Below are positions 39,785 through 52,500 of a DNA stretch of 64,000 nt, in pieces. The stretch spans positions 1-64,000 of the forward strand of contig CAKZUE010000036.1 in assembly GCA_937920635.1 (NCBI GenBank), in the 5' to 3' direction. The translations under genes were made by a program, and so were the position numbers. The notes under the pieces are model-generated. The model was not told where the DNA came from and ran no database searches. It was given only the letters and a program-made list of their open reading frames with translations. Each line of letters begins with the position of its first letter. Within the stretch, counting starts at the first letter, position 1. This DNA is from an uncultured Bryobacteraceae bacterium. Lineage in GTDB: Bacteria; Acidobacteriota; Terriglobia; Bryobacterales; Bryobacteraceae.

Positions 39785-42475
39785 TCAGGCTTTCACCGCG
39801 TACGGCTTTTCCGGATCGATGCCGAGATCGATGAGCGCCTTGTGCGCCTCTTCCGGACTCAGCTCTCCCCAGCGGGCGAGCCGCTCCAGCGCCGCCGCGG
39901 CGATCGATTCGGCGTCGACCTCAAAGAACCGGCGCAGGTACATCCGCGATTCGCTGCGGCCGAAACCGTCGGTCCCTAGCGACGCCAGCCGCCCGCTGAG
40001 CCAGGGGGCGAGCTGGTCGGCGACCAGCTTCATGTAATCGGACGCCGCGATGATGGGCCCTTCCGTGGCTTCCATCACCTGCTGGATATAGGGCTTGCGC
40101 GGCGCAGCCGCCGGGTGGAGCCGGTTCCAGCGCTCGGTCTCCAGCGCCTCGGCGCGCAACCGGTTGTAGCTGGTCACGCTCCAGACGCTGGCCGGGATCT
40201 GAAACTTCTCCCACAGCAGCTTCTGCGCGCGCAGCGCTTCGTTCAGGATCGTGCCGCTGCCCCACAACTGCACGCGCGCCGTGCCGCCCGGGGAGGCGCT
40301 GACGCAATAGATGCCTTTGAGGATTCCCTCGGCGACGCCCTCGGCCTCCGGAATGGGCGGTTGCGCGTAATTTTCATTGCAGATGGTGATGTAGTAAAAG
40401 ACGTCTTCGTCCTCGCCGTACATGCGGCGCAGCCCGTCCTGGATGATCACCGCCAGCTCGTAGGCATAAGCCGGATCGTAAGTGATGCAGTTGGGAACGG
40501 TGGAAAACAGCACATGGCTGTGACCGTCTTCGTGCTGGAGCCCCTCGCCGTTAAGCGTCGTGCGGCCGGCGGTGGCGCCCATCAGGAACCCGCGCCCGCG
40601 GGAATCGCCGAAGGCCCAGACGGCGTCGCCCACGCGCTGGAACCCGAACATCGAATAATACGTGTAAAACGGAATCATCGGCACCCCGTAGTTGCTGTGG
40701 GACGTGCCCGCGGCGGTGAAGCTGGCCATCGAACCCGCTTCCGTGATGCCTTCCTCGAGGATCTGCCCGTCGCGCGATTCCTTGTAGTACAGGAACTGCT
40801 CGCTGTCCACCGGCTTGTACAACTGCCCGCCCGGCGCGTAGATCGAAATCTGCCGGAACAGGCTTTCCATGCCGAACGTGCGCGCTTCATCGGGAATGAT
40901 GGGCACGATGCGGCGGCCGATCTCGGGGTGCTTGAGCAACTGCTTGAGAATCGCGACAAACGCCATGGTGGTGGACACCGGGCGCCCGCCGCTGCCCTTC
41001 AGCGATTCTTCGAAAAACTCGAGCCCCGGCACGCCCAGGCGCACGGGGCGCGCGGGGCGCGCCGGCAGGTAGCCGCCCAGCGCCTCGCGCCGCTGCTTCA
41101 GGTATTGAATCTCGGGGGAATCCTCGCTGGGACGGTAGAAGGAAACCGTGTGGACCGTGGATTCGGGAATCGGGATGCGGAACCGCTCGCGCAGCTTGAG
41201 AAGCTCGTTCTCATTCAGCTTCTTCTGCTGGTGCGTGGTGTTGCGGCCTTCGGCGGCTTCCCCCAGCCCGTAGCCCTTCACCGTCTTGGCCAGGATCACC
41301 GTCGGCGATCCGGTGTGCTCGAAGGCGCGCCTGTAGGCGTTGTAGACCTTCACCGGATCATGGCCGCCGCGGGGCAGGTTGGCCAGTTCATGGTCGCTCA
41401 TGTCGGCGACCAGTTCAAGCAATTCGGGATATTTTCCGAAGAATTCCTGGCGGACATAGGCGCCGCCGCGGGCCTTGAAATTCTGATACTCGCCGTCGAC
41501 GCACTCCTGCATGCGGCGCACCAGCAGCCCGGTCTTGTCCCGGGCCAGCAGGCGGTCCCAGGCGCCGCCCCAGATCACCTTGATGACGTTCCAGCGCGCC
41601 CCGCGGAACCAGGCTTCCAGCTCCTGGATGATGTTGGCATTGCCGCGCACCGGGCCGTCCAGCCGCTGGAGGTTGCAGTTGATCACGAAGATCAGGTTGT
41701 CAAGATGTTCGTTGGCCGCGATCTGGAGCGCGCCGCGCGACTCCGGCTCGTCCATCTCGCCGTCGCCGAGGAAAGCCCAGACCTTGCGGTCCGTCCGCGC
41801 CAGCAGTCCGCGGTTTTCCAGATACCGCATGAAGCGCGCCTGGTAGATGGCGTTGATCGGGCCCAGCCCCATGCTGACGGTGGGGAACTGCCAGAAGTCG
41901 GGCATCAGCCACGGATGCGGATAGGAGCTCAGCCCCGGCATGTCGCGCAGCTCGTGGCGGAAGTTCTTCAGGTGCTCTTCGGTGAGACGCCCTTCAAGAA
42001 AAGCGCGCGCGTACATGCCGGGCGAGGCGTGGCCCTGGAAGTACACCAGGTCTCCCGGCTGGCGCCCCTCGGGCGTCTCGATGGCGGCGCGGAAGAAATG
42101 ATTGAACCCGACTTCGTACAGCGTGGCGGAAGAAGCGAACGTGGAGATGTGGCCGCCAATGCCGTCGTCGTACTTGTTGGCGCGCACCACCATGGCCACG
42201 GCGTTCCAGCGCACCAGGCTCTTGATGGTGCGTTCCAGCTCACGGTCGCCCGGATACGGAACCTCTTCTTCCGCAGGGATCGTGTTCAGGTACGGGGTGT
42301 TGATGCCCAGCGAAGCTGGCACGCCCTTCAGGGCGGCGCTGGTGGCCAGGCGTTCGAGCAGGAAGCGTGCGCGCTCGGGCCCGCCATCTTCGATGACCTG
42401 ATCCAGCGCCTCAAGCCACTCCTGCGTCTCGACAGGGTTCAAGTCTTCCGGTTTCTCAATCTTGGATTTCAGCAT
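39785..42475 (-). CDS. aceE: Pyruvate dehydrogenase E1 component (homodimeric type)
   Basis: AceE decarboxylates pyruvate with thiamine diphosphate as the first step of the pyruvate dehydrogenase complex. The 896-residue protein is full length. The TPP/Mg motif starts at GDGEMDEPES and ends near FVINCNLQRLDGP. Other marks are HISTFASSATLYEVGFNHFF, GHASPGMYARAF and HEDGHSHVL. No E2 (aceF) or E3 (lpd) gene is adjacent. It lies 60 nt downstream of the Rossmann/DUF2520-like gene on the same strand; a possible TAGAAT -10 box is in that gap (42503-42508). Confidence 0.96.
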   Translation of the reverse strand: MLKSKIEKPEDLNPVETQEWLEALDQVIEDGGPERARFLLERLATSAALKGVPASLGINTPYLNTIPAEEEVPYPGDRELERTIKSLVRWNAVAMVVRANKYDDGIGGHISTFASSATLYEVGFNHFFRAAIETPEGRQPGDLVYFQGHASPGMYARAFLEGRLTEEHLKNFRHELRDMPGLSSYPHPWLMPDFWQFPTVSMGLGPINAIYQARFMRYLENRGLLARTDRKVWAFLGDGEMDEPESRGALQIAANEHLDNLIFVINCNLQRLDGPVRGNANIIQELEAWFRGARWNVIKVIWGGAWDRLLARDKTGLLVRRMQECVDGEYQNFKARGGAYVRQEFFGKYPELLELVADMSDHELANLPRGGHDPVKVYNAYRRAFEHTGSPTVILAKTVKGYGLGEAAEGRNTTHQQKKLNENELLKLRERFRIPIPESTVHTVSFYRPSEDSPEIQYLKQRREALGGYLPARPARPVRLGVPGLEFFEESLKGSGGRPVSTTMAFVAILKQLLKHPEIGRRIVPIIPDEARTFGMESLFRQISIYAPGGQLYKPVDSEQFLYYKESRDGQILEEGITEAGSMASFTAAGTSHSNYGVPMIPFYTYYSMFGFQRVGDAVWAFGDSRGRGFLMGATAGRTTLNGEGLQHEDGHSHVLFSTVPNCITYDPAYAYELAVIIQDGLRRMYGEDEDVFYYITICNENYAQPPIPEAEGVAEGILKGIYCVSASPGGTARVQLWGSGTILNEALRAQKLLWEKFQIPASVWSVTSYNRLRAEALETERWNRLHPAAAPRKPYIQQVMEATEGPIIAASDYMKLVADQLAPWLSGRLASLGTDGFGRSESRMYLRRFFEVDAESIAAAALERLARWGELSPEEAHKALIDLGIDPEKPYAVKA

Positions 42476-43328
42476 GAGACCAGTGGAGGAACTACAATCC
42501 CGATTCTACCTTGACCGGGCAGCAAACGCCTGCACTTAGGTGATGCCGGCGGCGCGCCCGGGGACGCGGGAATCTTCGGCCCTTGCCGCCGCCGTGGCGG
42601 TGGCGTAGAAGCGCCCTGCGGCTTCCAGCACATCTCCCAGGAACTCCGCCAGGCCCGGCCGGCTGCGCGCCGCCTGGGCCAGTCCGAGCTCCAGCAGAAG
42701 CGCGCGCCCGGGCCCGGCGGGATCCTCCATCGCCTTTCTGCCCCGCGCGCCAAACGCCTGGATCGAGGCGCCCGCCGCCACCTGGAGCATGCGCCGCGCC
42801 TCGCCGGCGCTCAGGCCGGAGCCGCGCAGCGACATCAGGGCCGCGTCCAGCAGCGGGGCCAGCAGTCCTCTCGCGGCCAGCAGGCCCAGCCGGAACAGCG
42901 CCTTCCGCTCCGGCGCCAGCTCCAGGCATCGCATGCGGCCTTCCGACAGCCACTGCCGGGTCAGTTGAATGGCGCGGCGGTCCCCGTCGGCGACAACGAG
43001 ATCGCGGCCCGCCGATGGCGCCGGCGCCAACGAGCAGACCCTCGCTCCCTCCGCGCGCAGCGGCTGTAGAGCGGACGCATCCAGATCGGGGTGCAACAGG
43101 GCGAAGTGCGATCCCTTCCACGGCCCGGCGCCGCATAACAGCGGCAGCAACCTATCCAGACTGTTTCCCGCGGCCTGGATCAGCACCAGCCCGCATCCAT
43201 GCAGATCCTCGACCTCCGCGGCCGCGCCGGCACGGAGGGAGTTCGAATACCGCGAAGCCAGACGCCGGTCCAGCGCAACCACGGGGCCGATATGGCGCGA
43301 CAGGGCCGGGCGGCGCAACAGCAGCGAG

Positions 43329-45358
<2,030 letters not shown>

Positions 45359-45362
<4 letters not shown>

Positions 45363-46189
45363 CGTTTGTCCGAAACGGCGTTGAATTCGCAGCCCAGAAT
45401 CGCCGTCAATGCGAGCAGATACATCCAGACGCAAAGAGCGATGACGGCGCCGATGCTCCCGTACAGCACATTGTAACCGGCGATGTTCCGGACGTACCAG
45501 GCGAAGCCGGCGGTCAGCACAAACCACAGCACGGTGGCCAGCAGCGCGCCCGGCCAGATGCGCCGCTGGCGCCCGCCCTCGGGGCCGAACAAGTACAGCA
45601 ACGCCGCTACAGCCACCATGGCGGCGGAAGCCAGCGTGTATCGCAGCGCCAATCCCAGAGTGCGGATGCCCCCCTGCAAGGTCTCGCCCGCCTCGAGAAT
45701 CCCCAGCCAGTGCAGGACCTGGTTTTCCACGCGGTCCCCGAAGATCATCAGCGCGGTGGCGCCGACAACCGGCAGCAGCGAGACCAGCACCAGCCAGAAC
45801 GCGGCCAGCCGCGTCATCACCACGCCCCGGCTGCCCTGCCTGCCGTAGGCGGCATTGAACCCTTCCATCAGACTGACCATGACGCCCGACGCCGCCCACA
45901 GGGCCAGCACGGCGGCGGCGATCGGCAGCGCCAGCGGCCGGGCGCCCCTCTGCGCCACATAGTACCGGATCAGTTCTTCCACCCCCGGCGGCGCAACGCG
46001 GAACAGCATCGCCGTGATGCGGCGGCTCACCGCCTCCGCGTTCATCTGCACCAGAATGGCGGTTGTCGTGGTCAGCACGGGAAAGAACGCCAGCAATGCG
46101 GAATAGGCGGCGCCTTTGGCGTAGCCCAGCGCTCCATGCCGGTAGGCCCCCGCCATCGCCCGCCCCAGCCTGGCAAAAAAGCGGCGCAT
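45359..46189 (-). CDS. YihY/BrkB family membrane protein
   Basis: This integral membrane protein of 276 residues has about six hydrophobic segments and the family's Gly/Ala-rich first helix ([20 protein letters not shown]). It also has [20 protein letters not shown] and [20 protein letters not shown]. The family was once called RNase BN by mistake; its real role is unknown, with transport suggested for some members. It is the first gene of a minus-strand unit and overlaps uvrB by 4 nt. Confidence 0.88.
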
Positions 46190-46264
46190 CGCGTGATTCC
46201 GATTATCCCAGACGCGGCCGCCGGATGGCGGCCAGTCGATGTAGATTCAGAGGGGAGATACTCA

Positions 46265-48133
46265 ATGATTCCGGGCATCAATCGGCTGCTGTTGTTCTTG
46301 TCTATTGCCCTCGCCTGCCCGTCGTCGGCGCAATCGCTCGGCGCCCCCGTGCCGCTGCTGCCGGGCGACGCCACCGCGGCATTCCAATACACGGGCCCCA
46401 CTGCCGGAGCCACCAGCGGCTCGGCGGAACGGATCACCGTGGAGGGCCAGCCTTTCTCCTCCGCTTGGCGGCTGCGCACGATTTCACTCCCCGAGACGGG
46501 CGGCGATGAATGGGCGATGCGCATCCGCGCCCGCGGCGCTGCGCCGGTGGCGATGGGGGACAAGATCCTGGCCGAATTCTGGATGCGCTGCATCGAGCCG
46601 GAAAACGGCGATTGCATCCTGCGCCTGAACGTGGAGCGCGACGGCTCGCCGTGGACCAAGTCGATCAGCAATCCGTACCCGGTGGGCCGCGAGTGGCGCC
46701 GGTTCCGGGTGCTGTTCGACATGAAAGAAACCTACGCCGCGGGCGGCTACTGGATCGATTTCTGGATGGGGCAGCAGGTGCAGGTGGCCGAAGTGGGCGG
46801 CATTTCGCTTCTGAATTACGGGCCCAATGTCAGCCCGGAACAGCTTGGACTGGACCGCTTTTATGAGGGCGCCGCGCCGGACGCCGCCTGGCGCGCCGCC
46901 GCCGAGCGCAGAATCGAAGAGATCCGGAAGGCCTCCGTGACAATCAAGGTGATGACGCCGGACGGCGCGCCGGTGCGCGGCGCGCAATTGCGCGTGCGGC
47001 TGAAGCGCCACGCCTTCGGCTGGGGCACGGCGGTGGCGGCGGAGCGGCTGCTGGGAACCAGCGAGGACAGCCTGCGCTACCGCCGCTTCATCCCCGAAAA
47101 CTTCAACATGGCGGTGCTCGAGAACGACCTGAAATGGGGCCCCTGGGAACAGAACCGGAACCGCGCTCTGGATGCCCTGCACTGGCTGCGGAACAACGGC
47201 ATCGGCCGCATCCGCGGCCACAATCTGGTGTGGCCCGGCTGGCGGTGGATGCCGCAGGACGTGCAGGCCCTGGCCAACAATCCGGAGGCGCTCCGCCAAA
47301 GAATTCTCGCCCGTATCAGCGATGTGGCGGCAGCGGTGCGCGGACTGGTGGTCGATTGGGACGTGGTGAACGAGCCGGTGGCCGAGCGCGACGTGCTCAA
47401 TATTCTGGGCGACTCGGTCATGGCGGACTGGTTCCGCGCCGCCAAACAGGCAGACCCTGGCGCGCGCCTCTTTATCAACGAGTACGCCATCCTCTCTGCC
47501 AACGGCGCGAATCTGCGCAAGCAAAATCTTTACTACCGGATGATCGAAACGCTTCTGGCGGGCGGAGCGCCGGTCGAAGGCATCGGCATGCAGGGCCACT
47601 TCGATTCCGCAACGCCTCCCGAGCGCCTGCTGGAAGTCCTGGATCGCTTCGCCCGGCTTGGCCTGCCGGTGGTCATCACCGAATACGACTTCGCCACCAC
47701 GGACGAGGAGTTGCAGGCGCAGTTCACCCGCGACTTCATGACCGCCGCCTTCAGCCACCCGGCGGTGTCCGACTTCCTGATGTGGGGATTCTGGGAGGGC
47801 AACCACTGGAAGCCGCTGGGAGCAATGATTCGCCGCGACTGGAGCGAAAAGCCCATGTACCGCGTGTGGCGGGAATTGATCTACGAGCGCTGGCGGACCG
47901 AGGAGAGCGGAACCACCAACAGCAGCGGCGTGTTCTCATTCCGGGGCTTCAAAGGCGAGTATGAGATCACCGTTAAGGCGGGCGACAGCACCGTCGAGGC
48001 AACGGCGGAATTCACCCGCGACGGGCAGGTCTATGAGGCGCGAGTTAGCGGCGCGGCGGGCGGCGGAGCGCAGCCGCAGCCCTCGCCCGGACGCCGCGGT
48101 TCTCCGGCGCCGAGAAGCCCCCGGCCGCTATAA
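46265..48133 (+). CDS. GH10 endo-1,4-beta-xylanase, secreted, with N-terminal jelly-roll-like region
   Basis: The 622-residue enzyme has a signal peptide (about 1-23, ending CPSSAQS). A beta-rich region at about 25-190 looks like a carbohydrate-binding jelly roll. The GH10 barrel spans roughly 200-545. The acid/base glutamate is Glu370 in DWDVVNEPV and the nucleophile is Glu473 in ITEYDF. After the barrel a short Ig/regulatory-like segment (TNSSGVFSFRGFKGEYEITV) precedes a Pro/Arg-rich tail. It probably cleaves xylan outside the cell or in the periplasm. AGGGGAGA precedes the ATG, with a TAGATT box at 46242-46247. Its stop codon lies inside the -10 box of the next gene. Confidence 0.9.
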   Translation: MIPGINRLLLFLSIALACPSSAQSLGAPVPLLPGDATAAFQYTGPTAGATSGSAERITVEGQPFSSAWRLRTISLPETGGDEWAMRIRARGAAPVAMGDKILAEFWMRCIEPENGDCILRLNVERDGSPWTKSISNPYPVGREWRRFRVLFDMKETYAAGGYWIDFWMGQQVQVAEVGGISLLNYGPNVSPEQLGLDRFYEGAAPDAAWRAAAERRIEEIRKASVTIKVMTPDGAPVRGAQLRVRLKRHAFGWGTAVAAERLLGTSEDSLRYRRFIPENFNMAVLENDLKWGPWEQNRNRALDALHWLRNNGIGRIRGHNLVWPGWRWMPQDVQALANNPEALRQRILARISDVAAAVRGLVVDWDVVNEPVAERDVLNILGDSVMADWFRAAKQADPGARLFINEYAILSANGANLRKQNLYYRMIETLLAGGAPVEGIGMQGHFDSATPPERLLEVLDRFARLGLPVVITEYDFATTDEELQAQFTRDFMTAAFSHPAVSDFLMWGFWEGNHWKPLGAMIRRDWSEKPMYRVWRELIYERWRTEESGTTNSSGVFSFRGFKGEYEITVKAGDSTVEATAEFTRDGQVYEARVSGAAGGGAQPQPSPGRRGSPAPRSPRPL

Positions 48134-48134
48134 T
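48129..48134 (+). promoter_or_regulatory. -10 box of the serine hydrolase gene (leaderless arrangement)
   Basis: A consensus TATAAT is followed by 7 nt (GCGGGCC) and the ATG at 48142. Its TAA is the stop codon of the xylanase gene. No clear -35 or Shine-Dalgarno sequence is seen. A second ATG at 48133 overlaps the box and is rejected as a start. Confidence 0.55.
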
Positions 48135-48141
48135 GCGGGCC

Positions 48142-49356
48142 ATGCGACTTCTGCTCGCGGCTCTTCTGCTGCTCTCCGCCGCTACCGCCCAGCCACTGCC
48201 GCTGTCCACACCCGAAAAGGAAGGCTTCTCCTCCGAGCGGCTGGAGCGGCTCCACCGCTGGCTGGAAAAGCTGGCCGAATCGGGCGAACGCCCGGGCGCC
48301 ATCGCAATGATCCTACGCAACGGGCGCATCGTGGATTGGCGCACATACGGCCTGCGGGACGTCGAAAACAGGCTGCCGATGGAGAAGGACACCGTTGTCC
48401 ACGTCTACTCGATGACGAAACCCATCACGTCGGTGGCGGTGATGATGCTGGTCGAGGAGGGCAGGCTGACGCTCGACGACCGGGTGGACAAGTTCATCCC
48501 CGAGCTGAAGGGACTGAAAGTGTACAAGGGCGGAACCGTGGACCGGCCGGTGCTGGAAGACGCCGCGCGTCCGATCACCGTCAAGCATCTGTTGACCCAC
48601 ACGAGCGGCCTGATCTACGGCTGGGGCAACGACAACGTCTCGGCGCTGTACCGCAAGGTGGATCCTCTCGGCGCGCCCAGCCTGAAAGAGTTCATTCTGA
48701 GACTCGGAAAACTGCCCCTCGCCTTCCATCCAGGCGAGCGCTATGAGTACTCGGTGTCCATTGACGTGCTCGGGTATCTGGTGGAAGCCGTGTCCGGCGA
48801 GCCGTTCGACCAGTTTGTCGAGAAGCGGATCACCGGCCCGCTGAAGATGACGGACACACACTTCAAATTGCCGGAGTCGAAGCGCCCGCGGCTGGCGAAG
48901 ATCTATTCGCGGCGCGAGGGGAAGCTGACCGCGCAGCCAGGACTGCAAACGGGCGGCGTTCCTTATGGCGGCATGGGGCTGTACTCGACCATCGGCGATT
49001 ACGCGCGTTTCGCCCAGATGCTGGTGAACGGCGGCCATCTCGACGGCGTGCGGCTGCTGGGGCGCAAGACCGTGGACCTGATGATGATGAACCACCTGGG
49101 CGGGCTGGCCAAGCCCACCATCGGCGGCGATGGCGCCGACGGGTTTGGTCTCGGCGGGGCGGTGCGCATTGACGTGGCCAACTCCGGGCGTCCGGCGTCG
49201 GAGGGACTGTTCGGATGGAATGGCGCGGCGTCCACCTACTTCCGCGTGGATCGGAAAGAGAAGCTGGCGCTATTGCTGTTCCTGCAATGGATGCCCTTCG
49301 ACCAGCCGGCGCTGAACCTGTTCGAGACGCTGGTTTACCAGGCGCTTGTAGACTGA
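48142..49356 (+). CDS. Serine hydrolase of the class C beta-lactamase family (S12-like)
   Basis: This exported 404-residue protein has a signal peptide (MRLLLAALLLLSAATAQ) and the SxxK motif SMTK (Ser90, Lys93). The second motif is YSVS in ERYEYSVSIDVLGYL, and a late WNGAAST stands where the KTG/HxG box occurs. HLLTHTSGLIYG is a family hallmark. Members are esterases, D-aminopeptidases or PBP-like enzymes more often than true beta-lactamases, so no substrate is assigned. It follows the xylanase directly. Confidence 0.88.
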   Translation: MRLLLAALLLLSAATAQPLPLSTPEKEGFSSERLERLHRWLEKLAESGERPGAIAMILRNGRIVDWRTYGLRDVENRLPMEKDTVVHVYSMTKPITSVAVMMLVEEGRLTLDDRVDKFIPELKGLKVYKGGTVDRPVLEDAARPITVKHLLTHTSGLIYGWGNDNVSALYRKVDPLGAPSLKEFILRLGKLPLAFHPGERYEYSVSIDVLGYLVEAVSGEPFDQFVEKRITGPLKMTDTHFKLPESKRPRLAKIYSRREGKLTAQPGLQTGGVPYGGMGLYSTIGDYARFAQMLVNGGHLDGVRLLGRKTVDLMMMNHLGGLAKPTIGGDGADGFGLGGAVRIDVANSGRPASEGLFGWNGAASTYFRVDRKEKLALLLFLQWMPFDQPALNLFETLVYQALVD

Positions 49357-49536
49357 GCCTGCCGGCGCTCCCGTTTTCGCCGGATCTTCGCAGCCTTGCC
49401 GCCGCAATGCATCCGGGTCACTCGAGTGCGCCGCAAAAGTAACGAAATCTTAATTCCCGTGCGCTAATCTGTGAGTGTATACGGCCATCGGCCGTTGAAT
49501 CTTGTCTCACAATCCACAACGAGGTTAAGTCACTGT

Positions 49537-52500
49537 ATGAAGCGATATCTCCGGACAGGAGTATCTCTGCTGCTCTGCGCCCTGGCGGCGTGGGGGCAGG
49601 CAGATGCCAACAGGGCTCAGTTGTCGGGCACGATCCTGGATCCCAACGGGGCGGTAGTGCCGAATGCTTCAGTCAAGATCCGCAACACAGGCACCGGGGT
49701 GCAACGCGAGCTGCGCTCGAATGACGTGGGGCAGTTCCGCGCCGTGCAGCTCGACCCCGGGCGGTACGAGCTGGTCGCCGAAAGCGCGGGCTTCGCGCCC
49801 ACCACGCTGACGGGCATCGAGCTTGCCGTGGGCGCTGCGGTCAATCTCAACGTCACGCTGCAATTGCAGGCCACCACGCAGTCTATCGAGGTAGCCGACA
49901 CCATGATCAACGTGGCGCTGCCCGCGCCCAGCGTCATGGTTTCGGAGCGCGCCATCGAAAACATGCCGATCAACGGCCGCCGCTTTCAGGACTTCGCCAC
50001 GCTGACGCCCACCGTGCAGGTGGAACCGACGCGCGGCCAGCTCTCCTTCGCCGGCCAGCGCGGCATCAACGGCAACATCATGGTGGACGGCGCGGACTAC
50101 AACCAGCCGTTCTTCGGCGGCATCCGCGGCGGCGAGCGCTCCAACTTCAACTTCACCATTCCGCAGGGCGCAATCCAGGAGTTCCAGACGGTCAGCTCCG
50201 GCTACGCCGCCGAGTACGGCCGCTCCACCGGCGGCGTGCTCAACGTCATCACGAAGAGCGGGACCAACGACGTGCATGGCGGCGCGTTCTATCAAAACCG
50301 CGACCGCCGCTGGAGCGCCGACAACCCGATCTTCAAACGCCAGCCTTCCGAGTCGCTCCAGCAGATGGGCGGCAACGTGGGCGGGCCGGTGATCCGCGAC
50401 CGCATGTTCTTCTTCGGCGCCGCCGAACACCAGCGCGCCAACACGCCCGCGCAGGTGATCTTCACGGCGTTGCAGGGCATCACGCCGAACCCGGCCACGC
50501 AGGAAGCCTACAGCTTCTTCAAGGGGCTCGAGCAGGACTTCAAGCGCGAAAACCGCGCCACCGCGCTCACCGGCAAGATGGACTACGCTTTCTCGCGGGG
50601 CCACCGCCTCACGCTTCGCTACAACCACTCCCGCTCGAACGAGCCCAACTCGGTCACCGTCGGCGGCGCGCTCAATCCCTTCACCAACCAGGCGCTGTCC
50701 AACGAGGGCAGGGAGATCAACCGCACGCACTTCGGCACCGTGCAGTACACGCACCTGTTCTCGCCGCGCGTGGTCAACGACCTGAAGTTCAGCCAGTCGT
50801 ATGAAATCCGCCCGCGCCTGTCGAACTCCGCGCTGCCCACCGTGGCTGCGGGCGTCATCGGCACCTACGGCGCGCGCAGCTTCCTGCCAACCACGCAGGA
50901 CGACTACCGCACGCAGATCACCAATTCCACCACCGTGCTCGCCGGTCGCCACAGCTTCAAGTTCGGCCTGGACCTGAGCCTGCTGAGCACGGCGCAGTTG
51001 TTCGGCTTCAACCAGTTCGGCGCGTTCTCTTTCCAGAACACGGCCGACATCGCCGGCATCCTCGATGCTCTCGGCACGGGCGGCAACGTGGCTAACCGCT
51101 TCGACATTCCGGGCGTCATCTACCGCCGCCAGATCGGCAACCTGATCGCCGACTTCAACGCAAAGCAGATGGCGCTGTTCGCCCAGGATAGCTGGCGCGT
51201 GGCCGATAACCTCACCGTCGATCTCGGCGTCCGCTGGGAGGGCCAGTGGAACCCCAAGGTGGAGGCGAACAACTCGACGCTCGTCAACCGCGTCAACATC
51301 GACTATCCGCTGGGACGGCTGGATGTCACCCGGATCAAAGACAACCTGAAGCAGTTCATGCCGCGCGGCGGCTTCGCCTGGACGCCTTTCAGCGGCAAGC
51401 GCACCGTGGTGCGCGGCCATGGCGGCATCTTCTATGCAGCCACGCCGCTGCTGCTGTTCTCGGGTCCGACGAACAACTTCCGCACGCCCCCCGGCGACGT
51501 CAGCATCCAGATCGGTCCCTTCGCGGCCAACAGCAATCAGAGCGTGTACAAGCTGCTCCAGCAGGTGGGCGTCGATCTGAACGCCTCCCAGCTTGGCGCG
51601 CTGCCGGTGATCCCGGTGGAGAAGGTTCAGCAGGCGGCGGCGCTCGCCGCCGGCGGCGCTGCGCCGGACCCGCTGCTGGGCGCTTCGCTCACCATGCTGT
51701 CGCCCGAGTTTTACAACCCGCGCTCGTACCAGTGGGGCGTCGGCTTCGAGCATCAGCTCACCGGCAACTGGATTGCGGGCGTCCAGTACCAGCATGTGAA
51801 AGCGGTGCATTTGCAGCGCAACCGCGACTGGAACCTGCCCGTGCCCACCGTGCGCGCCGCCGACGGCCGGCCCGTGTTCAACCGCGCGCTGCGCCCGGTG
51901 CCTCAGCAGGGGCAATACACCACGCGCGAGAGCAACGCCAAGTCTCTGTACCGCGCCATGGTGCTCCAGACCCAGTACCGCAGCCGGAAGCTCACCGGCG
52001 GGGTGTTCTACACGCTTTCGACGAACTACTCCGACGACGACAACGAGCGCAACGCCACTGGCATGGGCGCCATGAACCCCTACGACCTGAGCAGCGAATA
52101 CAACTACTCCGACCTCGACGCGCGGCACCTGCTGTCGTCGTACGCCCTCTACACGCTGCCTTGGGGCATCGAAGTGTCGGGCATCCTGCGCACCCGCAGC
52201 GCCCTGCCCCTGAACGCCATCGTGGGCAGCGATACCGACGGCAACGCCACCAACAACGACCGGCCCTATCAGGCCGTCGGCGTGCCCTTCAAGCGCAACG
52301 CCTTCCGCAACCGCGGCGTCGTCAACAACAACGACATCCGCATCCTGAAGAGCTTCGCCCTCCGCGAGCGCTACCGCATCCAGCTCTCGGCCGAGTTCTT
52401 CAACCTGTTCAACCTCGACAACGTGGTCTACGCGGGCCAGGCCAACATCTACGGCCTCGGCATTAACGCCACCACCGGCGCCGCGGCGCCCGTCGATTCG

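Noticed and set aside
45363-45899. Upstream extension of the uvrB frame
   Set aside because: The extension lies within the YihY gene in another frame and has no similarity to UvrB, whose conserved start is at 45362.
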